Shown here piece after piece: positions 1 to 8,135 of a stretch of DNA of 31,672 bases. The translations under genes and the position numbers were made by a program. Within the stretch, counting starts at the first letter, position 1, and each line of letters starts with the position of its first letter. The notes beneath the pieces were generated by a model. It saw only the letters and a program-made list of their open reading frames with translations, ran no database searches and was not told where the DNA came from. The DNA comes from RGDT01 sp964630925 (lineage in GTDB: Bacteria; Planctomycetota; Planctomycetia; Gemmatales; Gemmataceae), in assembly GCA_964630925.1 (NCBI GenBank), contig CAZVZK010000114.1, positions 1 to 31,672 on the forward strand. The letters are read 5' to 3'.

Positions 1-2417
1 ACACGTTCTTCGAGATGCTCGGCAACTGGAGCTTCGGCGATTACTTCAAGAAGGAGGCGATCCGCTGGGCGTGGGAGCTGCTCACCGGCGTCTGGGGGCT
101 GGACAGGTCGCGCCTGCACGCGACCGTCTTCGAGGGCACGAAGGACGTGCCGCGTGACGAGGAGGCGGCGGCGCTGTGGAGGAGCGAGACGGACATCGAC
201 CCCTCGCACATTCACCTCGGCAACGCGAAGGACAACTTCTGGGAGATGGGCGACACCGGGCCGTGCGGGCCCTGCACCGAGATCCACATCGACAAGACGC
301 CCGGCAAGACCGGCGGCGGCCTCGTCAACAAGGGCACGCAGGACGTCATCGAGATCTGGAACCTCGTCTTCATCCAGTTCAACCGCAACGCGGACCGCTC
401 GCTGACCCCGCTCCCCGCGAAGCACGTCGATACGGGCATGGGCTTCGAGCGCGTCGCCGCGGTCATCCAGGGCAAGAACAGCAACTACGACACCGACGTG
501 TTCACGCCCCTCCTGTCCGCCATCGGCCAGCTCACGAAGCGTGAGTACGGCGGCAAGCTCGACGACGTGCACGACATCGGCTTCCGCGTCATCGCGGACC
601 ACCTACGCATGGCGTCCTTCGCCATCGCCGACGGCGCGCGGCCCGGCACGAAGAAACGCGACGCGGTCCTCCGCAGCGTCATCCGCCGTGCGTTCCGCTT
701 CGGCTACCAGTACTTCGACCAGCGCGAGCCATTCCTGTTCCGGCTGGTGCCCACGCTCGTCGGGCAGATGGGCAAGCCGTTCCCCGAGCTGAAGGCGAAT
801 GAGGCGAAGGTCGAGAAGCTCATCCGCGAGGAGGAGGCGGAATTCCTCAAGACGATTACCCGTGGCCTCTCCCACTTCGCACATGCGGCGGAGAAGGCCC
901 AACTTGGTAATGGGGTCATCGACGGCAAGGAGGCGTTCAGCCTCCATTCGACTCTGGGCTTCCCCATTGACCTGACCCAGCAGATGGCTCAGGAGCATAA
1001 GTTGTCGGTGGACATGCCCGGCTACGAGCGAGCGTTGCAGAAGCACCTTGAAGACTCGGACGGGAAACAGGAGCGACCCGTCATCGCGGCCATCCAGGGC
1101 GACCTGCCGAAGACCGATGACTCCCCCAAGCACGGGCCGACGACGGCCGAGGGCGCCGTCGTCGGATGGGTCAAGGACGGCAAGGTCATCCGCGAGGGGG
1201 CGCTCTCCGGGGACGACACCGTCGGCCTGCTGCTGGCACGCACCAACTTCTACGCCGAGCAGGGAGGCCAGGTCGGCGACACCGGCACGATCCGCACGGC
1301 GGCCGGCGAGTTCGAGGTGCTGAACACCCAGAAGATGGGCGACGCCGTCCTGCACGTCGGCCGCGTCACCGCCGGGACGATCACCGCCGGCCAGCCGGCC
1401 ACGCTGGAGGTCGGCGGGGCGCGTCCGCACATCATGCGCAACCACACCGCGACGCACCTGCTCAACTGGGCGCTGCGCGAGGTGCTGGGCGATGAGGTCG
1501 ATCAGAAGGGCTCGCTCGTCGACGCCGAGAAGACGCGCTTCGACTTCACCCACGACAGGCCGCTCACGTCCGAGCAGGTCGCGGAGATCGAACGCCTCGT
1601 CAACGAGAAGATCTACTCCGACCTGCCCGTCGTCCCGGTCATGATGCCCCTGGCCGAGGCGAAGAAGATCCCCGGATTGCGTGCCGTCTTCGGCGAGAAG
1701 TACCCCGACCCCGTCCGCGTCCTCCTCATCGGGGCGGACACGCCGGACAAGGTGAGCCGCGGCCACTCCGTCGAGTTCTGCGGCGGCACGCACCTGTCGC
1801 GCACGGGGCAGGCGGGCTTCTTCAAGGTCATCTCGCAGGAGGGCGTCGCCAAGGGTGTCCGCCGCATCACGGCGACGACCGGCCGCGGCGCCGTGCAGGC
1901 CGTGCAACGCCTCTCCTCCACCATCGACGCCCTCACGTCGGCCCTCAACTGCAAGGCCGACGAGGTGGTGGCCCGCGTCGAGGGGTTGCAGGAGGAGGTC
2001 AAACGCCTCAGTGCCCAGGTGAAGAAGGGCGCGGCGGCCGATCTCAACAGCGCCGGCGACACCCTCTTCGCGAAGGCGCTCGACATCAACGGCACGAAGG
2101 TCATCATCGGCGAGGTGCCGGCGGCGCCCGTGGATCAGATGCGCACGCAGATGGACCGCCTGCGCCAGAAGGGCGGCGAGCGCACCGTCGTCCTCGTCGG
2201 CTGGGTCGATGAGGGCAAGGTCGGCCTGATGGCCGCCGTCACGGACGCCGTCACGGCGAAGGTGGAGGCCGGCAAGCTGGTCGGCGAGGCGGCGAAGATG
2301 GTCGGCGGCAAGGGCGGCGGACGCAAGGACATGGCCCAGGCCGGGGGCAGCGACCCGTCGAAACTCGCCGAGGCGCTCGACGCGGCCCGCGAGGGCGTCA
2401 AGGCGAAGCTGGCGTGA
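1..2417 (+). CDS. alaS: Alanyl-tRNA synthetase (5'-truncated by window)
   Basis: Charges tRNA-Ala with alanine in the cytoplasm. The reading frame is open to the first base and reads TFFEMLGNWSFGDYFKK, a conserved stretch inside the class II aminoacylation domain, so the true start and roughly the first 80-90 residues lie upstream. Counting from the Met at 15, the editing-domain zinc ligands are present as HTATH (His477, His481) and CGGTH (Cys589, His593). The C-terminal C-Ala region ends with the glycine-rich GGKGGGRKDMAQAGG signature. All expected C-terminal parts are present and intact. The stop is TGA at 2415-2417, followed by a 70-bp gap before the next same-strand gene. Identity is essentially certain; only the start is unknown. 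Confidence 0.97.
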   Translation, partial: TFFEMLGNWSFGDYFKKEAIRWAWELLTGVWGLDRSRLHATVFEGTKDVPRDEEAAALWRSETDIDPSHIHLGNAKDNFWEMGDTGPCGPCTEIHIDKTPGKTGGGLVNKGTQDVIEIWNLVFIQFNRNADRSLTPLPAKHVDTGMGFERVAAVIQGKNSNYDTDVFTPLLSAIGQLTKREYGGKLDDVHDIGFRVIADHLRMASFAIADGARPGTKKRDAVLRSVIRRAFRFGYQYFDQREPFLFRLVPTLVGQMGKPFPELKANEAKVEKLIREEEAEFLKTITRGLSHFAHAAEKAQLGNGVIDGKEAFSLHSTLGFPIDLTQQMAQEHKLSVDMPGYERALQKHLEDSDGKQERPVIAAIQGDLPKTDDSPKHGPTTAEGAVVGWVKDGKVIREGALSGDDTVGLLLARTNFYAEQGGQVGDTGTIRTAAGEFEVLNTQKMGDAVLHVGRVTAGTITAGQPATLEVGGARPHIMRNHTATHLLNWALREVLGDEVDQKGSLVDAEKTRFDFTHDRPLTSEQVAEIERLVNEKIYSDLPVVPVMMPLAEAKKIPGLRAVFGEKYPDPVRVLLIGADTPDKVSRGHSVEFCGGTHLSRTGQAGFFKVISQEGVAKGVRRITATTGRGAVQAVQRLSSTIDALTSALNCKADEVVARVEGLQEEVKRLSAQVKKGAAADLNSAGDTLFAKALDINGTKVIIGEVPAAPVDQMRTQMDRLRQKGGERTVVLVGWVDEGKVGLMAAVTDAVTAKVEAGKLVGEAAKMVGGKGGGRKDMAQAGGSDPSKLAEALDAAREGVKAKLA

Positions 2418-2436
2418 GCGTCGCCCCTCCGCGGGA

Positions 2437-2465
2437 TTGGACTCCGGGCGGGGCGGTGGTATGCT
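2437..2465 (+). promoter_or_regulatory. Possible sigma70-type promoter for the DUF1501 gene
   Basis: A TTGGAC box (2437-2442) and a TATGCT box (2460-2465) are separated by exactly 17 bp in the short gap between alaS and the DUF1501 gene. The predicted start of transcription, near 2472, would leave a leader of about 16 nt. Both boxes deviate from consensus, so this is a pattern-based guess. Confidence 0.35.
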
Positions 2466-2487
2466 GACGGGGAACGAGGGCCGAACC

Positions 2488-3909
2488 ATGCACGCCGAAT
2501 CCTGCCGTGGCTGTCACCGCCGGGCCTTCCTCGCGGACGTGGGGATGGGCTTCACCGGGCTGGCCCTCGCCGCCATGCTGCAAGAAGCGTCCGGCGCCGC
2601 CCCGCCACGCAAGGGGCGGGCCAAGAGCGTCATCTGGCTTTTCATGAACGGCGGCGTCAGCCACATGGAGTCGTTCGACCCCAAGCCGGCGCTGGCCAAG
2701 TACGCCGGCAAGACCATCGCCGAGACGCCCTACAAGGACACCCAGGATCCGGACAAGCTGAAGCTCGCCCGCGTCGTCGTCGTCAACGACGCCAACGGCC
2801 AGCAGCGCAACAGGCTGCTGCCGCCACAGGTCGGCTTCAAGAAGCGCGGCAAGGCCGGCGTCGAGGTGAGCGACTGGTTCCCGCACATCGGCGAATGCTC
2901 GGGCGACATCGCCTTCGTGCGGTCGATGTACACGACCGACGATAATCACGGCGCCCAGACCCAGTTCCACTCGGGCCGGCACATGCTCGACGGTGAGTTC
3001 CCGACCCTCGGCGCCTGGGTGCATTACGGCCTCGGCACGCTGAACAGGAACCTGCCGCAGTTCATCTCGATGGGCAAACGCGAGTACTGGAACGCGAAGG
3101 ACGGCCATTACCTCGGGCCGCAGCACGATGCCGTCCCACTGCGCATCGACCCGAGCAACCCGCTGGACTTCGGCAAGCCAGAGGCCGCCCGCTCGGCGAA
3201 GGAGCAGGAGGCCAACTTCGGCCTCGTCGGGCGGCTGAACCGGCTGAAGGCCATCGAATACCCCGACGACGCCGCCCTGACCGCGCGTATCAAGGCGTAC
3301 GAGCTGGCGTTCCGCATGCAGACGAGCGTGCCGGAGGCGCTGAAGTTCGACGCCGAGAGCGAGGCGACGAAGAAGCTGTACGGCATCGACGAGCCGGCCA
3401 CGCGCGCCTTCGGCCTGCAGCTCCTGGCGGCCCGGCGGTTCGTCGAGAAGGGGGTGCGGTTCATCCAGATCCAGCACGGCGCCGGCGGCGCCGGCGTCTG
3501 GGACGCGCACGGCGGCCTGAAGGCCAACCACTCCGCCAACGCCAAGCAGGTGGATAAGCCCATCGCCGGCCTGCTGACCGACCTGAAGCGCCGCGGCCTG
3601 CTGGACGAGACGATCGTGCTGTTCGCGACGGAGTTCGGACGCACGCCGGGGACGCAGGGCAGCGACGGGCGCGACCACCACATCTACGGCTTCAGCGTGT
3701 GGATGGCCGGCGGGGGGACGAAGGGCGGCGTGGTCCACGGGGCGACGGACGAGATCGGCTTCCACGCGACGGAGGACCGGCACTACGTCACCGACATCCA
3801 CGCGACGATCCTGGAGCTGCTGGGGCTGGACTCGCGCAAGCTGGAGGTGCCGGGCCGCAAGCGCCTGGACATCGACCACGGCAGGCCGATCCGCGCGATC
3901 ATGGCGTGA
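2488..3909 (+). CDS. DUF1501 family exported protein (copy 1)
   Basis: 473-residue member of the DUF1501 family, which has an alkaline-phosphatase/sulfatase-like fold; the reaction is not established. The N-terminus carries a twin-arginine motif (RRAFLADVG, Arg11-Arg12) followed by a hydrophobic stretch and ASGAAP, so Tat export is likely. Family hallmarks include NGGVSHMESFDPKP near residues 52-65 and EFGRTPG...GRDHH near residues 390-405. I chose the ATG at 2488 because the Tat signal begins there and a GAGGG lies 7 nt upstream; an in-frame ATG at 2461 would add residues not typical of the family. No DUF1549/DUF1553 partner is adjacent, unlike the copy at 17290. The gene converges on the HEPN gene with only 3 bp between the two stop codons. 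Confidence 0.93.
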   Translation: MHAESCRGCHRRAFLADVGMGFTGLALAAMLQEASGAAPPRKGRAKSVIWLFMNGGVSHMESFDPKPALAKYAGKTIAETPYKDTQDPDKLKLARVVVVNDANGQQRNRLLPPQVGFKKRGKAGVEVSDWFPHIGECSGDIAFVRSMYTTDDNHGAQTQFHSGRHMLDGEFPTLGAWVHYGLGTLNRNLPQFISMGKREYWNAKDGHYLGPQHDAVPLRIDPSNPLDFGKPEAARSAKEQEANFGLVGRLNRLKAIEYPDDAALTARIKAYELAFRMQTSVPEALKFDAESEATKKLYGIDEPATRAFGLQLLAARRFVEKGVRFIQIQHGAGGAGVWDAHGGLKANHSANAKQVDKPIAGLLTDLKRRGLLDETIVLFATEFGRTPGTQGSDGRDHHIYGFSVWMAGGGTKGGVVHGATDEIGFHATEDRHYVTDIHATILELLGLDSRKLEVPGRKRLDIDHGRPIRAIMA

Positions 3910-3912
3910 GGC

Positions 3913-4485
3913 TCACTCCGGCCAGGGGTGCGCGACGCCGAGGACGGCGACCAGGTGCCGCCGGACGGCGGCATCGGTGCAGCGCGCGAGCCGGCGGAAG
4001 AACTGGGGCAGCCGGCCGGCGTAGCCCGCGCTGACGAGGGGCCGTGGGCTCACGCCGTGGGCGATCTGATGCCGCTGGGTCATGGCCGCCGCCAGACGCT
4101 GGGTTGCCTGCGCCGGGCTGACGTTCTGCCACCGCCAATGGGTGTGGATGTCCGGAATCCCGAGTGCGTCCGAGAGGATCATCCGGACGTTCTCGGTGTT
4201 GGGGTTGTTGAACCGGCCGAGCTGCCCTCGGACGGCGGCGTTGTGGGCCGGCCACGCCGCGAGCGGCGCTGCCGGCGGGCGCAGCGCCTCCAGCGATTCA
4301 CGGACCAGCTCCTCGATGTACGCCTCCCAGGCCGAGACGCACATGATGACCGTGGCGCGGCTCATCGATGCCGTGCGGGCCGGGCTGACGCCGAGCTCAT
4401 CACGGGCACGCGGGGAGATGAGGATGAGGTTGTCGGCGTCCCCGAGGAGTAAATCCAGGTGGACGTTCCAGGCGTTGGACGGCAC
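3913..4485 (-). CDS. HEPN-domain putative RNase (RiboL-PSP-HEPN-like)
   Basis: 190-residue all-helical protein. The N-terminal part contains SAWEAYIEELVRE (about 51-63), the acidic helix typical of RiboL-PSP-HEPN proteins. The C-terminal part has the R-x4-H active-site motif as RHQIAH (Arg138 to His143) followed by Gly. HEPN proteins with this motif are usually metal-independent endoribonucleases used in toxin-antitoxin, abortive-infection or RNA-processing roles. The start is GTG at 4485, supported by a GGAGG that overlaps the stop codon of the upstream gene, so the two genes (10 bp apart) are probably translationally coupled. No nucleotidyltransferase (MNT) partner is present. Assignment to the HEPN superfamily is fairly confident; RNase activity and target are inference. 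Confidence 0.75.
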   Translation of the reverse strand: MPSNAWNVHLDLLLGDADNLILISPRARDELGVSPARTASMSRATVIMCVSAWEAYIEELVRESLEALRPPAAPLAAWPAHNAAVRGQLGRFNNPNTENVRMILSDALGIPDIHTHWRWQNVSPAQATQRLAAAMTQRHQIAHGVSPRPLVSAGYAGRLPQFFRRLARCTDAAVRRHLVAVLGVAHPWPE

Positions 4486-4495
4486 GACGGTCCTC

Positions 4496-4912
4496 CTACG
4501 TCGTGGATGCGGCGAGCGGCTTAGCCAAGGAGTCGATGTCCATACCTCTGGCGGCGAGCTTCTCCAACCCGTCGGCGAGATCCTCGGCCAGGGCGGCCCT
4601 ATCAGCCAGACCGTTGAGTAGTAACGCTGCGGGCCACTCGCGGGGCAGTCGCTTGCGGTAGGCGCCCAGGTCCTCCGCGCGGAGGCCGCGGCTCCCGAGG
4701 TCGGCGGCCGCCATGAGGTCGTAGAGCCGCTCCTCGGGGAATGACGACAGCAGCTCCTTCAACTTGGCCTGTTCAGGCGGGGGGGGGCCTTCGTCTTCGC
4801 CTTCCCCCACGAAGGGGTAGTCCTTCAGGCGCTTGGGCAGCTCACGGTCCCAATAGTCGCCCACGGCCTGGGCCAGGCTCATGATCTCCGGCAGCTTGTC
4901 CGACAGCTTCAT
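4496..4912 (-). CDS. Small acidic protein preceding the HEPN gene (possible DUF3775-like)
   Basis: 138-residue soluble protein without signal or membrane segments. It has an N-terminal helical part (LSDKLPEIMSLAQAVGDYW), an acidic/proline linker (GEGEDEGPPPP, about 36-46) and a C-terminal part with LYDLMAAADLGSRG...ALAEDLADGLEKL. The C-terminal pattern recalls DUF3775, but the match is by eye and uncertain. The start ATG at 4912 has an excellent GGAGGAGGG ribosome-binding site, which excludes the longer upstream frame. Its position directly before and coupled to an HEPN gene suggests a regulator, antitoxin or accessory subunit; no DNA-binding motif is evident. A real gene is likely because of the ribosome-binding site and neat packing; the function is unknown. 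Confidence 0.7.
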   Translation of the reverse strand: MKLSDKLPEIMSLAQAVGDYWDRELPKRLKDYPFVGEGEDEGPPPPEQAKLKELLSSFPEERLYDLMAAADLGSRGLRAEDLGAYRKRLPREWPAALLLNGLADRAALAEDLADGLEKLAARGMDIDSLAKPLAASTT

Positions 4913-4932
4913 GACAACCCTCCTCCGCGTCC

Positions 4933-4961
4933 ATTGTATGCCGGCCTCACCCCCGCCGCAG
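4933..4961 (-). promoter_or_regulatory. Possible promoter for the small-protein/HEPN pair
   Basis: On the minus strand a TACAAT box (complement of 4933-4938) lies 20 bp upstream of the ATG at 4912, giving a very short leader that still contains the GGAGGAGGG site. A -35 element at 17-bp spacing (CTGCGG) is poor. The box falls partly in the 3' end of the amidohydrolase gene. If active, it would uncouple the HEPN pair from the upstream gene. Confidence 0.3.
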
Positions 4962-6506
4962 CCCCCGGCCCGGCCTCGCCTCCGTCCGCGCGCCGCCACG
5001 CAGCACGCATTCCCCGTTCACCACCACATGCGCCATCCCCTCAGCCAAGACCGTCCCGTCGTCGAACGTCGAGCGGTCATCGACCGTGTCCGCGTCGAAG
5101 ACGATCACGTCCGCCGCCATCCCCTCGCGCAGCAGGCCGCGGTCCTTCAGCCCGAACCGCCGCGCCGTGTTGCCCGACAGGCGCTGGACCGCAGTCTCCA
5201 GGCTCCACGTCCCCGACCGCACATGGTGCCCCAGGTAACGCGCGAAGCAGCCGCAGCCGCGCGGGTGCGGCCTGCTCCCGGTGAAGATGCCGTCGCTGCC
5301 GCCCAGCATGCACGGGTGCCGGGTCAGCGCCACCACGTCCTCCTCGCCGCGCTCCCGGTGCGGCACCACGCACCCCGCCGCCATGTTCGACGCGAGCAGC
5401 ACGTCGCACACGAAGCGGCCCATCTCCTCCCGCGTCCCGCCCACCTCCGGCAGCCTCTTGCCCTCGTACTTCTTCCACCCCGGCGCGGCGATGTAACTCA
5501 GCCGCACCGACTCCAGCGGCAGCGTCGGCGCCTCGAACCATTCGCGCAGCCTCGGCCAGTGCGACCCGTCACCCAGCCGGGCCAGCGTCGCCTCGATACC
5601 ACCCTCCTGGATCCACGGCGGCAGGCAGTACATGCCCAGGATCGAGCTGCCCGCGAGGTAGCAGTATAGGTCGAACGTCACGTCCACGCCGGCGGCCCGG
5701 CCCGCGTCGAGCTTCGGGATCACCAGGTCCGCACGGCTGTTGAAGTGCGAGATGTGGACGGCGCACCCCGCCGAACGCCCGATGCCGTACACGTCCTCCA
5801 TCGACGCCAATACGTTCGCCGGGGCGTAGCCGCGCATGTGCGTGACGTAGACGCCGTCGAACGGCGCGATCTCCTCGCACAGGCGGGCCAGCTCGGCCTC
5901 GCTGGCGTACCGGCTCGGGATGTAGTCCAGCCCGCTCGACAGGCCGACGGCCCCCTGCTCCATCCCCTCGCGCACCAGGCGGCGCATGTGCCGCATCTCG
6001 TCGGGGTGCGGTGGCCGCGTCTCCAGCCCCATCGCCTCCAGACGCACGTTGCCGTTGGGCACCAGCGTCGCCACGTTGACGGCGCTGGCCCCGTCGAACG
6101 CCGCGAGATACTCCGCGACGCTCGACCACCTCTGCGACCGCTCGCGGGACAGCCACTCGTGCCCGCCGCTGAACCCCGCGGTGTAGCGGCACATGTACTC
6201 CAGGGTGGCCGGGGACGCCGGCGCCATCGCCACGCCGTCCTGGCCGATGACGTACGTCGTCACGCCCTGGCGGATGGCCGGCTCGTGCGCGGGGTCGGTG
6301 AACAGGGCGAGGTCGCCGTGGACGTGGGCGTCGATCAGCCCCGGAGCGACCACCTTGCCCGCCGCGTCGAGCCGCTCGCGGGCCTCGGCGTGGCCGAGCC
6401 GTCCGATGGCCGAGATGCGCCCGCCGGTGATGCCCACGTCGGCGCGATACCACGGCGAGCCGGTGCCGTCGATGACCCGCCCGCCGACGATCAGGATGTC
6501 GAACAT
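4947..6506 (-). CDS. N-acyl-D-amino-acid deacylase-like amidohydrolase
   Basis: Metal-dependent amidohydrolase of the D-aminoacylase/N-acyl-D-glutamate deacylase group (519 residues from the ATG at 6506), expected to release D-amino acids from N-acylated forms, possibly from cell-wall or peptide turnover. The N-terminal beta-sandwich part (VIDGTGSPWYRADVGI) leads into the metal motif GLIDAHVHGDL (His61, His63). Further signatures are VHISHF (His251, His254) and GGSDGIFTGSRPHPRG (Asp405), and the C-terminus ends with an ordinary VVNGE...LRGG strand. A GTG at 6512 is in frame, but the GAGGTGA ribosome-binding site overlaps it and fits the ATG at 6506. No signal peptide is seen, so it is likely cytoplasmic. 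The exact substrate cannot be read from sequence. Confidence 0.88.
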   Translation of the reverse strand: MFDILIVGGRVIDGTGSPWYRADVGITGGRISAIGRLGHAEARERLDAAGKVVAPGLIDAHVHGDLALFTDPAHEPAIRQGVTTYVIGQDGVAMAPASPATLEYMCRYTAGFSGGHEWLSRERSQRWSSVAEYLAAFDGASAVNVATLVPNGNVRLEAMGLETRPPHPDEMRHMRRLVREGMEQGAVGLSSGLDYIPSRYASEAELARLCEEIAPFDGVYVTHMRGYAPANVLASMEDVYGIGRSAGCAVHISHFNSRADLVIPKLDAGRAAGVDVTFDLYCYLAGSSILGMYCLPPWIQEGGIEATLARLGDGSHWPRLREWFEAPTLPLESVRLSYIAAPGWKKYEGKRLPEVGGTREEMGRFVCDVLLASNMAAGCVVPHRERGEEDVVALTRHPCMLGGSDGIFTGSRPHPRGCGCFARYLGHHVRSGTWSLETAVQRLSGNTARRFGLKDRGLLREGMAADVIVFDADTVDDRSTFDDGTVLAEGMAHVVVNGECVLRGGARTEARPGRGLRRG

Positions 6507-6518
6507 CGTCACCTCAAC

Positions 6519-6575
6519 CGTAGAGCACGCTTCCAGCGTGCTTGTCGCAGGAGCACGCTGGCAGCGTGCTCTACG
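6519..6575. repeat. Nested palindromic repeat, copy A
   Basis: Two hairpins lie in a row. Each has an 8-bp stem, AGCACGCT/AGCGTGCT, with a 3-nt loop (TCC at 6532-6534, GGC at 6560-6562); the hairpins span 6524-6542 and 6552-6570. The whole unit is itself an inverted repeat of two 24-nt arms bounded by CGTAG and CTACG, with one mismatch between the arms and a 9-nt spacer. The last bases overlap the stop codon of the DUF1501 gene at 6571. Related copies are at 14032 and, with a different stem sequence, at 11506. Confidence 0.9.
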
Positions 6576-7977
6576 AAAGCAGCTCCCGCCGCACCCGCCC
6601 GTCGCCGGCTATCGGCATCGGGCGGCCCAGCGTGTCCGGCACCGTCGTGTCCGCGTCGATGCCCAGCAGGTGGAACGCCGTCGCCAGGATGTCCTTGGGC
6701 GACACCGGCTTGTCCTTCACCTCGCCGGCGTGCCTGTCCGTCGCGCCGATGATCTTGCCGCGCGCCGCCCCGCCGCCGGCCAGCACCGTCGTGTACGCCT
6801 TCGACCAGTGATGCCGGCCCGCGCCCTTCGGTTTATTGTCGATCTTCGGCGTCCGCCCGTGCTCGCTCATCCAGATCACCAGCGTCGAGTCGAGCAGGCC
6901 ACGCGCCTCCAGGTCGCGGATCAGCGTCGGGTACGCGAGGTCGAAGCCGGGCAGGAGGTACTGCTTCAGACGCGGGTAGTGGTTGGCGTGCGTGTCCCAG
7001 GCGCAGCCGCCGAACTGGCCGAAGCCGTCCCAGAACACCGTCACGAATTTCCCGCCTGCCTCGACAAGCCGCCGCGCCGCCAGGCACGACTGCCCGAACA
7101 GCGTCGGGCCGTACCGCTCGCGCACCGCCCGCGGCTCCTTGCCGATGTCCAGCGCCTCGCGCATCCGCCCGGCGGAGAGCATCGCGAACGCCGCCTCCCG
7201 CTGCCTGCCGAACGCCGCCGGCGCCCGGCCCTCCAGCCCGGCGAGCAGCGACTTGCGCCCAGACAGGCGCTCCGGGGACAGGCCCTCGACCTTCGCCCCC
7301 AGAGACGAGATCCCGAACCGCCCACGCAGGTCGGTCTCCTGGAACGGGTCGAGGAATTCGCGTTTCTGCCCCTCGGTGTAGCGCGGCGCGAGCCTCGTGC
7401 CGACGCCGACGTAGTCGGCCCACACCGGGTCGTGCGCCTGCCCCAGGAACGCCGCGTACGGCCCGGCACTCACGAGCAGGTCGGTCTTCGAGTTGAGCAG
7501 CCACGGCAGGCCGATGTTCCTCGGCACCGCCGGCGCCCTGCCCCCGGCGCGCTGGCCCTCGATGTAATCGACCACCGAGCCGATGAACGGCCAGTGCCGC
7601 GCGTCGCGTGGCTTGTCCTCCAGAAGCGGCGTGTACGTCGGGATGCCGCTCACCGCGTAGGCGACGCCGTGCTCGGGGTACGGGTGCGTCATCGAGCGCA
7701 CGACGGCCAGCCGGTCCATGACCGCGGCGGTCCTGGGCGTGCCCTCGCCGATGCGGACGCCGGGCAGACACGTCGCTATGGACTTCATCTCGCCCTGGAT
7801 CTCGGCGGGGGCGTCGGGCTTGGGGTCGAACATCTCGTGCTGCGGCGGCGAGCCGTAGGGGAACAGCAGGATGCACGCCTTCGCCTTGCCGAACGAGCGG
7901 GCGGTCTCGGCGGAGGAGATTCCGGCGGCGGCGAGGCCGGCGGCGGCGAGCCATTCACGGCGGGAGAGGAGCGTCAT
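6571..7977 (-). CDS. DUF1501 family exported protein (copy 2)
   Basis: 468-residue DUF1501 protein, divergent from the other two copies. The N-terminus has a twin-arginine signal (SRREWLAAAGLAAAG, Arg6-Arg7) and a likely cleavage after a small-residue stretch near residue 23, pointing to Tat export. Family marks are LFPYGSPPQHEMFDPKPDAP near 38-57 and MSEHGRTPK...RHHW near 373-393. The start ATG at 7977 has a weak GAGG about 9 nt upstream. The TAG stop (6571-6573, minus strand) is formed by the edge of a palindromic repeat, so the C-terminus may have been altered by repeat insertion. There is no PSD1 partner gene beside it, and its biochemical role is unknown. Confidence 0.92.
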   Translation of the reverse strand: MTLLSRREWLAAAGLAAAGISSAETARSFGKAKACILLFPYGSPPQHEMFDPKPDAPAEIQGEMKSIATCLPGVRIGEGTPRTAAVMDRLAVVRSMTHPYPEHGVAYAVSGIPTYTPLLEDKPRDARHWPFIGSVVDYIEGQRAGGRAPAVPRNIGLPWLLNSKTDLLVSAGPYAAFLGQAHDPVWADYVGVGTRLAPRYTEGQKREFLDPFQETDLRGRFGISSLGAKVEGLSPERLSGRKSLLAGLEGRAPAAFGRQREAAFAMLSAGRMREALDIGKEPRAVRERYGPTLFGQSCLAARRLVEAGGKFVTVFWDGFGQFGGCAWDTHANHYPRLKQYLLPGFDLAYPTLIRDLEARGLLDSTLVIWMSEHGRTPKIDNKPKGAGRHHWSKAYTTVLAGGGAARGKIIGATDRHAGEVKDKPVSPKDILATAFHLLGIDADTTVPDTLGRPMPIAGDGRVRRELLS

Positions 7978-8135
7978 GGGTGCGCCTCGTGGGATGCCCC
8001 CATCCTACCCGGTCCGGGGGCCAGGTGCCACAAGCTCTTCCGGAACGCGCTCCGACGACCCACCCTGTCCGACCTCTCCCCCGCCGCTTAGGATCACCGC
8101 AGCTCCCTTCGCCGGCCCGTACCCCCGCGTGCCCC

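Noticed and set aside
603..2489. Long minus-strand open frame opposite alaS, and a similar one at 2398-3879
   Set aside because: Both are mirror frames of certain genes in high-G+C DNA, without ribosome-binding sites or domains.
6193..8091. Plus-strand open frame of 632 codons across the amidohydrolase start and DUF1501 gene
   Set aside because: It runs through a palindromic repeat and antisense to two well-supported genes; its composition is Arg/Pro/Ala/Val-rich.
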